Assembly: GCA_033060915.1 (NCBI GenBank)
Contig: CM065388.1
Span: 38,086,501-38,150,500, forward strand
Source of the DNA: Euryodendron excelsum
Taxonomy: Eukaryota > Streptophyta > Magnoliopsida > Ericales > Pentaphylacaceae
Direction of reading: 5' to 3'
DNA length: 64,000 nt
Shown here: positions 11,112 to 20,059 of the stretch, piece by piece
Layout of the letters: every line of letters begins with the position of its first letter
Numbering within the stretch: position 1 is the stretch's first letter
The notes under the pieces: generated by a model
What the model was told of the DNA's origin: nothing
The model's database searches: none
The model's input: the letters and a program-made list of their open reading frames with translations, nothing else
Translations under genes and position numbers: made by a program

Positions 11112-11691
11112 TGATGATGCAGTAATCTTGTGTGGGCTTGCCCCCAGGTTCGGGACGAACTCTTCCTTGGCCGGCCGGTGATCTCCTGCACTAAAACCCA
11201 CCGGCGTGATGGGAGCCAACGGCCCTCCAGTGTTCAAGTTAGATTTTTGGGGGTTCAAACGTTTCAGAGAGAAGTGTTCTGGGGTGTTGTGTATTACGTA
11301 CCTCTCCAAAGGGGCCAATCTTCCCCTTGTATGTTTGCATGGTGGGAGTAGGTGGTCCTCCCACGTGGCTGGTTCTAGTTGGAAGATTAGAACGGTGTCA
11401 GAGCACTTGAGAGGGCCATCTTCACACTCCAGGGGCGTGTGTCAGAACGGTGTCAGGGGCGTGGTGATTGTTGCCGGTACACGCCACATCCACGTCCCTG
11501 ACGTAGGCCACGAGGACGGGTGTCAGAAATGGGCCCCTACGGACGTGGTCGGGGCTGACCCGATCAGAGGGCCGTTAAGGGCATCCCCCCGGATTGGTAG
11601 GTTCGAGGGCTAACGGGATGGCGACCTGATCGGGAGGCGGCCAAACGGCACGGGGAGGGCTTCCGGTTAGATCCGGAAATCCTCGTCACCA
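11112..11691 (-). repeat. 5' LTR of the Tat element
   Basis: 580 bp, TGATGATG to CGTCACCA on the + strand, followed by the right copy of the TATAT target duplication. It would carry promoter and R region for the minus-strand transcript. Confidence 0.93.
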
Positions 11692-11696
11692 TATAT

Positions 11697-12332
11697 TGTC
11701 CTGCAGCTAAATCAAACCTAAAAAAAAAAGAAAAAAAAATGGTGTTTTGTATATGAGGATCACTTGGTGTTTTGTATATGGGGATCAATATATGTATTGA
11801 ACCAGTTTGTTTTACAAAGGCCAAAAAAAAGGCCGCAAGGATATGCATCCATTTGTAATTAATATATGTGTTTTTGGAAATAAGATTGTTTCCATGTTTG
11901 GTTTCTGTGTATTGTGGGATTTTTTCGTGGCCTTTATCGGAAATAATTGAGATTCTATATTGATCGATGGTGCAATTCCATAAATTCGTTAATGGGTGCG
12001 TAACGTGTATAGAATTGATACCCTAAATGGAATTAATTCACAGTTGCTGTTTTTCATACATACACCACTGTGAATAATCCTTGAGTTTCATATACCTTAT
12101 ATTCAGATCGAACAACTAACATTTCAAATCAGTGTATGTATATATACCAATCAAACCAATTTCATATGTTGTCCATGAAGTGATGGATGAAATTACTCAA
12201 TCAAATCAACTGATGCAATGCAGCCGTCCATATAAAAGTAACTGCGATCCATCATCCATCCATATATACTCATCATCAAGGGATTAATTAGTTATGATCG
12301 GAAGAGCTAGCTGTCAGTCATCGAAAATACTG

Positions 12333-12381
<49 letters not shown>

Positions 12382-13179
12382 CGATGGGAATGGTTTATTT
12401 TCGTTGAACTTCCACGTCAGCCTGTGGGAATACCCCATTAGAGTTGTCGTGCGGCTCATGCCCTTTAGCTTGAAAATTCGTGGAAAGTAAAATGCGTATA
12501 AATTTCTTTTGATTAGTAGAATTTGGCTGTGTTATCACTGGACAAATTCAGGATCCGGGAATTAATAGGTGTTCAAATTATTTTTAATTTGCGAGTTATT
12601 CAGAAAATATCATATCAATAATAGTACAGCCAAACAATTTAACAAGTTTTTTGAATAAAAATATAATAGATATTGGATAATTCAAAAATATGAGCCATTA
12701 TCCTATAATTGTCTAATTTGCTAATTTTGGAAAAAAATATGGGAATTATTCATAATATTTAAGGCATTCAGAAAAATTCAAGAATTATTAAATTATGCAG
12801 GATAAATTTGGGATTCATTCATTTAATGGAAGTATAGGGATATATAGAATTTTGTTCCTATGGTTATCACCGCCGGTGGCCTGTAGCCATTTATTTTCAG
12901 TCCTGAGTCTCCAGTGACGCAAATGTTCTGTTGGACTCTCATCAGCAACCCTGATGAAATTCTGGCCTCATGCATGAAATTCTGTCGTTGATGGTTCTTC
13001 TCTTAATTTAGCATACAAACTCATGCATGAAATTCTGACCTTATGCATGAAATTCTGTCGTTGATGGTTCTTCTCTTAATCTAGCATACCTCTTTTCCTG
13101 TTGAAAATCCTTTCCTCGTTTTCTTCTGATAGTTTTGAACATGGTGTCTTATTTGTTCCTGCATTGTCTTTATGCTCTT
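11697..13179. other. Intergenic AT-rich stretch with simple repeats
   Basis: No coding region recognised. It contains an A-rich tract near 11725, a (TC)n microsatellite at 12332-12377, a short inverted pair TTGGCTGT/ACAGCCAA at about 12524 and 12625 that could mark a small degenerate MITE, and a 73-bp direct duplication at 12954-13089 (GAAATTCTG...GTCGTTGATGG repeated with a few changes). Confidence 0.5.
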
Positions 13180-13277
13180 TGTAAGACCCAGGCGATTGCA
13201 CGTGGGCAAGAACGAGTCGTGAAGGCCAAAGGCCCAAAACAAATAATATTGTACCATGTGAATCTTGGATCGTGACA
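13180..13277 (+). repeat. Deleted solo LTR of the TRIM family seen at 18165-19870
   Basis: Begins TGTAAGACCC, then GATTGCACGTGGGCAAG, and ends GGATCGTGACA, matching both ends of the + oriented TRIM LTR at 19203-19429. The middle of the LTR, including the snRNA-type promoter elements, is missing, leaving 98 of about 229 bp. No internal domain or second LTR adjoins it. Confidence 0.8.
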
Positions 13278-15586
13278 CTCTTCCAATGATTATCTCATCA
13301 ACCTGGTGGAGCTTACAAGGTCTAAGCAAGATATGACACAACCAAATAATGAGTGATATACATTATACCATTTATCGATATTCATTTTAAGGAAGCTGAA
13401 AATTCTGCAAGGATCATATCAATGTATGCTCATTTATCTACTGAATGCAATTTTTAGACTTAGAAAGTGAGGCAAGAAATTTATGTACCTCCATAGTAAT
13501 GGAACCATCAAGATTTGGTAATTGAAATTTGAGAATGACAACCCGGAGAAGATCAAAAATAAATCCAAATATTAACAGGTAGAGAAACAATCAACCATAT
13601 CCAATTTTAATACACATCCAAGAAAATCTACTCAGTATGCAGGCAATTCCAATTGAATAATTCTATTAGTCAGGACAAACCACAAATACTCGGTATACAT
13701 GCAAACACAATTGAATGATACCATTATTCAGGACAAACCACAAATACTTGGTATGCATGCAAACACAACAGAATGAATGAGGAACTGGAAAAGAGAGACA
13801 TCAAAATAATTGTTACCTCTTCGCAGATCTACCTTATAGCCTTCGAAAGCTTTTTATGCCGTAGTCCAACATGGAGATGCATATACCTACCTATATATAT
13901 ATATATATAAATATGTATACAGATGGAAGGGAATGAGGCGGTTTGGTTTATTGCGGCTACCGAAAGGGCAAGCAATTGGATTTTATTGGCTTCCTATGCA
14001 GTAATGCAACTCAGATGGTGGTGTATTGCAGCTTCCGAAGGGGCAAGCAATCGGATTTTATCGACCTCTCATGGCGGATTGCGGTTTATTCCGTGGATGT
14101 GTGCGAGAAGGGTTGAATGTATGAGCCAAGAAGACGGATGTTGGGATGTTTTGGCAGCATACAGCGCAGGAATTCCGGCACATTCTTGATCAATATCCAT
14201 AACTGCCAGAGGCGGTGGCTGGTTTGGCATAGGTGAGTGGCTGACGTTATGGGCAGATATGATTGGTGGATGGTTTGACGGCTGACGTAATATAGTTAAG
14301 CAGATTGGAGACAAAGAAATATCACCGATGGTTCACACCCCTGTATGTCGTACATTGCATGTGGACAACGTTGTTGCTGGCGGTGAGAGTAAGAAGTGCT
14401 CTAAACAATTAGTCATGGGCAAATAAGTAATTTGACTTCAGAGAAAAACTGAATAACTATTCTCGCTCTTATATACATAATAGTTATATATACATTCATA
14501 CATACATAATAGTTATATATATATATACATACTAGCAGTGGCTGCATAGATGCTGGTGTAACTCTCTTCTATGTCAAGATAACATATTTACGATTAGTGT
14601 GTTAAATGTTAAAAGTGTGGATCTTCAAACTTTGAAATAGCAATTAAAGAATGAATACACAAAAGTATAATAAACCACCCTAAAAGAGAAATGATAGTGA
14701 ATCACGTACAGAGTATTGATCGAGTGTATGACTTGATGTTAACAAACTAAAAAAAACTTTTTCTATTCTAATAGGTTGCGTAGAATTTGACTTTTTTAAA
14801 AAATAATTTATTGATCTATTGCACGTTTTTCGGTCTTTGAGCTGCACGTTTTTTGATTTTTAAGTTTGCACGTTAAAAGTGTGCAAAAAACTCGGTGAAA
14901 TTAAGAACCGAATCAAATCAGATCAATTGATTCGGGTCTTGCGTCTAATACTTTTGAAAAACCCATTAGGGCAGTTTGGTTCTAGGTTGGTTGCTAAGCT
15001 AAGAAATTCAAACCGAACAAAGAACCAAACCGATTTATAATCGAACTATATATATTATTTTAAAAATGCATTTTACGGCTGAAAGTGCATTGCACTGATT
15101 GATGTTTCAACGAGTCTTAATATATACTACAAGTTTTTATATTGTTTGGTCAATGTGGGATCTAAGAACATGCATACTTTGAAAAAGTATTCATCTCACC
15201 AAAAACAGTATGGAAAAAAGACAATTACTTTTTTAATCTCCCTTGCTGTTCAACTGGAAAAAAGAGAAAAAAAGTGTAAAAGAAGTATTCAAAGGTTCAA
15301 ACTGAAATGTGTAGCTGTTAACTTTTGTAATCTAATCTGTCGTCCATTATTAATTCACTGTGTCTTCAAATTCAATGAGAAGAACAAAATCAAGAGGATA
15401 AACAAAGCCAACTAGAAATCCAATTCTTGCAACAAAAATAGAAACCTATCATCAAATCTACGAACACAAAACTCTGTGAAACCACCGATAATAGAAAACC
15501 CTTTTTAAAGATAAATCAATCCAAAAAATTGTACCAAATAACTAGTTGTGAATTACCATAGAAAGAGACCTTGGGGTTGATGAGAC
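13278..15586. other. Intergenic region with short duplications
   Basis: No gene recognised. A 58-bp unit is repeated from 13631 (copies at about 13631, 13689 and a partial at 13747; shared word CAGGACAAACCACAAATA). About 50 bp is duplicated at 13953-14002 and 14027-14075 (GGGCAAGCAAT shared). A (TA)n tract lies near 13893-13910. 14895-15060 is rich in AACCGA/GGTTC words, as seen in some degenerate MITEs. Short open frames here show no recognisable domain. Confidence 0.4.
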
Positions 15587-15594
15587 TGTTGGAA

Positions 15595-15644
<50 letters not shown>

Positions 15645-15858
15645 TCCTATAACAGAAACTAGGCATCTTAATGCAAAGTATTGATATATGGAAGTAATGA
15701 AGTGAATAATTACATTGAAAGAAAGCCTCTGCATATAAGCCAAAGAGGAATAATGAACAAGTCATAGATAATAAGAAATTAATCCTATAAGGAAACATAT
15801 ATTCTAATCTATAAGAAACCATAAATTCTAATATATAAGGAAACTATATATTCTAACT
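15587..15858 (-). repeat. 3' LTR of the small element, with (GA)n at 15601-15640
   Basis: About 272 bp. Its inner end reads TTCTAACT where the other LTR has TTCTAACA, so the canonical TG start on the element strand has mutated to AG. Confidence 0.82.
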
Positions 15859-16493
15859 CCCTCCTCAAACTCAAGTAAGATAATAATTTGAGTTCGAAAA
15901 CTATGTAATGAAAACAATGAACAATTTAGTAGGCTAAGAGAACTTCAAGGATGAAAGAGGAGCCATGATGATCCAGAGAAGCTCAAGTGATGGGACACAC
16001 AAAGCGTGTGGAGAAGAACTGCCGTGTGTGCAGGTGGCATGTGAAAAAATAAGGTTGTTTTTGGCCAGACCGATAGCAAAGGGGCTCGTTGATTAGAAGC
16101 CTTGATTTCAATGCTTGTGGTATGCGCGTACTGAGATAGATGAGGGGCTCATTGATTGAGAGCCTTGAGTTTAGCCCTTGTGGTTGGTGCGTACTGAAAT
16201 GAGAAGCTCTGAAAACGAGCTCAAATGAGAGGACACCTCTAAGGGCTGACACTATGCGTGTGTAGTGGATGATAGAATGAATGTGGCTTGGTGGAGAGCC
16301 AAAACTGATGATACAAGCTCGGTGCTTGAGGAACCAAAAATGAATGAAGGGCTCAATGATTGAGAGCTAGAAATCAGCGTATCGATGCGTAATGAGATGG
16401 ATGAAGGTCTCATTGATTGGAAGCCTAGATTGATTGCAGAAGCGTGGTGTGACTGCTTTCAAAAGAGGTCACAGATCTGTGGCTCTAATACCA

Positions 16494-16506
16494 TGTTGAA
16501 ATAATA

Positions 16507-16541
<35 letters not shown>

Positions 16542-16758
16542 ACCCTAGAATAGGATCTCTATATCGAAATTCATTGTGTTGATATATGGAAGTAATGAGC
16601 TGAATAATTACATTGAGAGAAAGCCTCTATATATAGGTAAAAGAGGAGTGGTGAACAAGTAATAAATATTTGAAAACTAATCTTATAAGGAAACCATATA
16701 TTCTAATCTATAAGGAAACCATAAATTATAATTTATAAAGCAAACATATATTCTAACA
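16494..16758 (-). repeat. 5' LTR of the small element, with (GA)n at about 16507-16538
   Basis: 265 bp, TGTTGAAATAAT to ATTCTAACA on the + strand. The primer site follows directly on the element strand. Confidence 0.82.
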
Positions 16759-17319
16759 ACAAAGAGGATCTGGAAGCGTAATGCACCAAGATTGTATAGG
16801 ACTTGCTCTAGTAGTCGAGGGTTGTGGTGCCAGTCCATGTGTTGAAAAGGCAGTCAAGGCTTCAATATTTTGCCTCTAATAAACATCAGCAACATCAATG
16901 ACGAACCCCAAAAGATACAAAGAGAATCCCTCATCAGGTAATTTCTATGTTTCACAAATCCTCAATGGAGAGAGAGAGAGAGCTGTCAAACCTAGCGTCT
17001 TTTTTTTTTTAATATCGAATTAGCAGTAGATTTTGAAAATGTTACCTGATGAGCAAAGAGTCAGAGGCCCATTTTCTCAATTCAAAGATCAGGTTTGTCA
17101 AATATTGCTTGTCCCACATCGGGTAAGGGAAAGAAAGTTTACTGCCAAAACTCTATAAAACAAGCAGTTTGTCTTCCTTTGACCTTGTCTTGATGTTAGG
17201 CTGTTGAATTGGGACATTCAGTTTTAATGGGAGTTTTTACTCTCTTTTGGGCCCGAGACCCTGAACTCATTAAGTACAAATTATCAAAATTTACTACAGA
17301 TGCAGTTTGCAACCGAACC
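16759..17319. other. Intergenic region containing an snRNA-type promoter motif
   Basis: No coding region recognised. A short GA repeat lies at 16970-16981 and a T-run at about 17000. The only structured signal is the USE/TATA pair at 17111-17160, listed separately. Confidence 0.4.
17111..17160 (+). promoter_or_regulatory. snRNA-type promoter motif: USE plus TATA, 32-bp spacing
   Basis: GTCCCACATCG at 17111-17121 is a perfect match to the plant snRNA upstream sequence element RTCCCACATCG. TATAAAA starts at 17154, 32 bp after it, close to the 33-34 bp spacing of plant Pol II snRNA promoters. Downstream sequence (from about 17180) does not resemble U1, U2, U4, U5, U3, U6 or 7SL RNA. It could be a real small-RNA promoter, an LTR promoter relic or chance. 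Confidence 0.45.
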
Positions 17320-17489
17320 TAGTGGCAGATTTAGGAATTTTTTTTAGACGACATGGAAAATACTTTTAAATAATTTTTTTATAAGTAAGATGATAAATGT
17401 AAAAAATTCAATAATATTCAAAATTCTATATAGTTATAACAAATATTTCTTATATAAACCAACGTTCAAATTAATGTAACAAACTATAA

Positions 17490-17670
17490 CAATTCTTTTC
17501 GTTGTTTCATATTCTGGAACTTTTCTAAAATAATTTCATTGTCTATGGTGTGGTATATGTTTCTTTCAATCTGTATCACCAATTAATCATTCATCCACTT
17601 ATCTCCCATGCAACTATATGGTGAAGTCTTGATAATCTTTATTGCAGAAAAAACTCTCTCAGTTAGCTAG
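17490..17670 (-). pseudogene. hAT transposase C-terminal dimerisation region (remnant)
   Basis: Minus-strand reading from about 17665 gives TERVFSAIKIIKT followed by MGDKWMND and, after a stop, a region with IERNIYHTIDNEI. The ER-F/S-A core and following residues are the conserved C-terminal dimerisation motif of plant hAT transposases of the zinc-finger MYM-like group. At least one internal stop is present, and upstream transposase domains are absent. Confidence 0.7.
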
Positions 17671-17907
17671 CACTAGCAGAACTACCCGATATTAAACAAA
17701 TCAACATTAAACAAATAAAAGGACATTGAACATACGACCTTTCCTCATTAATATTGATATAAATATAGTTGAATAAATTAAACTCAACATTAAGTAAATC
17801 AACTTGATGGTTTTTTCAAGAAATTAACTAAATATAAAACAAATCAACAAATCAATGAACATAGACCGTTAGCGAGTTTGAAGCCATTAGCTGAGGCGTG
17901 AAAGATT

Positions 17908-18109
17908 TAGCTTCAAAGTCCTTGGCCTCGTCAGTGATGTCTGGAGAGAGAGCGAGCACAGAGTGTGGTTGGGTTGAGAGAGAGAAAGCACAGCTAATGA
18001 AAGTTAGTTTCAAAGTCCTTCGGTTTCAAACTCGTCGGTGATGTTTGGAGAGAAAGTGAGCACAAAGCGTGGTTGGGTTGCGAGAGAAAGCACATCAAAT
18101 GAAAGTTTG
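17908..18109. repeat. About 100-bp tandem duplication inside the hAT relic
   Basis: Copy one at 17908-18004 and copy two at 18006-18109 share TTCAAAGTCCTT, GTGATGT(C/T)TGGAGAGA, GTGTGGTTGGGTTG (GCGTGG in copy two) and AATGAAAGTT. It lies between the transposase remnant and the TRIM cluster and has no coding signal. Confidence 0.75.
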
Positions 18110-18264
18110 TTAGGAGAGTATAGAGAGCGAGAGTAATTTTTAGGGCTTAGATTTGGGTGTATTTTGTAACGACCCAAGATCCATATGGTACAATATTGTT
18201 CGCTTTGGGCCTTGGCCCGCACAACTTTAAAACGCGTTATACCAAGAAAATACAAGGGCCTACA

Positions 18265-18305
18265 TATATAGCACTTCCCCTCTCCTTCCTCAGCCGATGT
18301 GAGAT
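18265..18305 (-). promoter_or_regulatory. USE and TATA in TRIM LTR 1
   Basis: On the minus strand ATCTCACATCG (18295-18305; one mismatch to RTCCCACATCG) precedes TATATA (18265-18270) by exactly 24 bp. Confidence 0.6.
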
Positions 18306-18575
18306 CATAGCACATAACCTTGGAGCCATCCTGCCACAGCCGTAACTTGTCAAGATCTCGTCCTCGCCCAGGTGCAGTCGCTGAGGTCTCGCAATCTAAC
18401 CCCCTTATGGGTAACGCGTCTTCGCTTTGGGCTTGATCCACACACTTCCAACTGGGATTGGTTTTGACACCATTATGACACCACCCAGGATCCATATGGG
18501 ACAATACCATCCGCTTTGGGCCTTAGCCCACATGGCTTTCAAACGCGTTGTACTAAGAAGATACAAGTGCCTACA

Positions 18576-18616
18576 TATATAGCACTTCCCCTCTCCTTCC
18601 CTAGGCGATGTGGGAT
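18576..18616 (-). promoter_or_regulatory. USE and TATA in TRIM LTR 2 (perfect USE)
   Basis: Minus-strand ATCCCACATCG (18606-18616) is a perfect USE; TATATA is at 18576-18581, with a 24-bp spacer (18582-18605). 24 bp is the spacing known for plant Pol III U6, U3 and 7SL promoters. Confidence 0.65.
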
Positions 18617-18886
18617 TTGAGCACATAACCTTGGAGCCATCCTACCACTTCCGTAGCCTATTAGGATCTTGTCCCCACCCACGTACAGCCGCCCGAGTCT
18701 CACAATCCACTCCTTTTACGGGCAACGCCTCTTCGCGTTGGGCTCGATCCATAAACTTCCGGCTGAGATTGGCTCTGATACAATTATGACACGACCCAGA
18801 ATCCACATGGTAAAATATCGTCCGCTTTGGGCCTTAGCCGACATGGTTTTCAAATCTGTTGTACTAAAAAGATAGAAGTGCCTAAA

Positions 18887-18927
18887 TATATAGCACTTCC
18901 CCTCTTCTTCGCCAAGCGATGTGGGAT
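18887..18927 (-). promoter_or_regulatory. USE and TATA in TRIM LTR 3 (perfect USE)
   Basis: Minus-strand ATCCCACATCG (18917-18927) and TATATA (18887-18892), 24-bp spacer. Confidence 0.65.
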
Positions 18928-19290
18928 CTCAGTACATAACTTTGGAGCCAAGTTACCATTGTCTTATCCTGTCAGGATCTCGTCCCCGCCCACGTGCAGC
19001 CGCTCAGGTCTCATAATATATGTAAGCACTTGTATCTGCTTAGTACAACGTGTTTTAAAGCCGTGTGGGCTAAGGCCCAAAGTAGACAATATTGTACCAC
19101 GTAGATCCTGGGTCGTGTCAGAATGGTATCATAGCCAATCCTAGCCAGAAGTGTGTGGATAGAGCCTAACACAAGGACGCGTTGCCCGTTTAGGGGGTAG
19201 ATTGTGATACTCAAGCAGTTGCACGTGGGCAAGGACGAGATCCTGGCAAGTTACGACAGTGGCAGGCTGGCTCCAAGGTTATGTGTTGCG

Positions 19291-19331
19291 ATCCCACATT
19301 ACTTGGAGAAGGAGAGGGGAAGTGCTATATT
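19291..19331 (+). promoter_or_regulatory. USE and TATA in the plus-oriented TRIM LTR
   Basis: ATCCCACATTA (19291-19301, two mismatches at the end of the USE) is followed after 24 bp by TATATT (19326-19331). Confidence 0.55.
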
Positions 19332-19429
19332 TAGGCACTTGTATTTCCTTGGTACAACGCGTTTTAAAGCCATGCTGGCGAAAGCCCAGTACAGACAATA
19401 TTATACCACGTGGATCTTAGGGCGTGACA

Positions 19430-19470
19430 TATATAGCACTTCCCCTCTCCTTCCCCAAGCGATGTGAGAT
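19430..19470 (-). promoter_or_regulatory. USE and TATA in the partial TRIM LTR
   Basis: Minus-strand ATCTCACATCG (19460-19470) and TATATA (19430-19435), 24-bp spacer. The partial LTR begins precisely at this TATATA. Confidence 0.55.
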
Positions 19471-19740
19471 CAAAGCACATAACTTTGAAGTCAGCATGCC
19501 ACTGTTGTAGCTTGCTAGGATCTCGTCCCTACCCGCATGTAGCGGCTCGGGTCTCATAATCTACCCCCTAAACAGGCAACACGACCTCACGTTGGGCTCG
19601 ATCCGCACAATTTCGGCTGGGATTGGCTCTGATACTATTCTGACACAACCCAAGATCTACATGGTACAACATTGTCTGCTTTGGGCCTTAGCCCACACGG
19701 CTTTAAAACACATTGTACCAAAGAGATACAAGTACTTACA

Positions 19741-19781
19741 TAGATAACACTTCTATTCTCCTTCCCTAGACGATGTGGGAT
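19741..19781 (-). promoter_or_regulatory. USE with degraded TATA in the last TRIM LTR
   Basis: Minus-strand ATCCCACATCG (19771-19781) is perfect. The TATA position (19741-19746) reads TAGATA on the + strand, again 24 bp away, so the spacing is kept while the box has mutated. Confidence 0.55.
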
Positions 19782-20059
19782 CTCAGCACATAACCTTGGA
19801 TCCAGTCTGCCATTACCGTAACCTATCAGGATCTCGTCCCTGCCCACATGCAGTCAGCTGAGTCTCATATATTTGGGTATGAATTTTGGTGTATTTAGGT
19901 ATTGGGTATCGATTTGGGAAGGTTTATGTTATTTGAATTAAATGGGGTGAAGTCCATATTTTTAATAGGTCAATTAAAAAAAATTCTTTTTTTTTTTCAA
20001 AATTCAGTAGATGCGACCGCGGCCGCTTGGCCAATGGTACATCTACCCCTGACCGAACC

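Larger units (their letters stand above)
1267..11691 (-). mobile_element. Complete Tat-lineage Ty3/gypsy LTR retrotransposon
   Basis: Two near-identical LTRs (1267-1847 and 11112-11691) bound the element, and the 5-bp direct repeat TATAT lies immediately outside both ends (1262-1266 and 11692-11696). Read on the minus strand the order is 5' LTR, primer-binding site, gag, protease, RT, RNase H, a second archaeal-type RNase H, integrase, tandem-repeat region, an antisense ORF and the 3' LTR. The second RNase H and the antisense ORF downstream of integrase are hallmarks of the Tat lineage (Grande/Retand/RIRE2-like elements). gag and pol carry several stops and frameshifts, so the copy is not autonomous. 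No clear polypurine tract was found next to the 3' LTR. Confidence 0.93.
15587..16758 (-). mobile_element. Small non-autonomous LTR retrotransposon (TRIM-like)
   Basis: Two direct repeats, 15587-15858 and 16494-16758, share a start (TGTTGGAATAAT/TGTTGAAATAAT), a GA microsatellite, GATATATGGAAGTAATGA and a run of ATATTCTAA words at the end. Reading the minus strand, the 5' LTR is the right copy. The sequence next to it is TGGTATTAGAGCCACAGA, a tRNA-Met type primer site, and the sequence beside the left LTR is a purine tract (TTTGAGGAGGGAG). The 635-bp interior has no convincing frame. Outer flanks GAGAC and ACAAA do not match, so the target duplication is lost or the ends have recombined. Confidence 0.85.
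18165..19870. mobile_element. Multimeric TRIM cluster: five full LTRs, two partial LTRs, four 82-bp interiors
   Basis: Terminal-repeat retrotransposon in miniature. Full LTRs: 18165-18393, 18476-18704 and 18787-19015 (minus orientation), 19203-19429 (plus), 19641-19870 (minus). Partial LTRs: 19016-19120 (plus) and 19430-19558 (minus), both starting at TATATA. Every interval between LTRs that holds an interior is exactly 82 bp (18394-18475, 18705-18786, 19121-19202, 19559-19640). Each has a tRNA-Met primer site (TGGTATCATAGCCAATCC at 19124 in the plus copy) and a polypurine tract (TTTAGGGGGTAGAT at 19189-19202), with no room for a gene. The 5-bp direct repeat TATTT flanks the whole cluster (18160-18164 and 19871-19875), so it behaves as one insertion. 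TRIMs depend on enzymes supplied by other elements. The LTRs contain no 5S-like sequence, so this is not Cassandra. Confidence 0.92.
17320..20051 (-). mobile_element. hAT transposon relic with 8-bp target duplication, hosting the TRIM cluster
   Basis: The 8-bp direct repeat ACCGAACC flanks the interval exactly (17312-17319 and 20052-20059). The left end TAGTGGCAGATTTA and the reverse of the right end, CAGGGGTAGATGTA, are imperfect terminal inverted repeats of the hAT (CAGTGGCGGA-like) type. A degraded transposase C-terminus lies near the left end on the minus strand. The TRIM cluster 18165-19870 is inserted inside, so the hAT element itself is only about 1.0 kb. Confidence 0.85.

Noticed and set aside
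18165..19870. Cassandra TRIM (5S-derived LTR)
   Set aside because: The LTRs lack 5S rRNA A-box, intermediate-element and C-box sequences; the promoter motifs here are USE and TATA.
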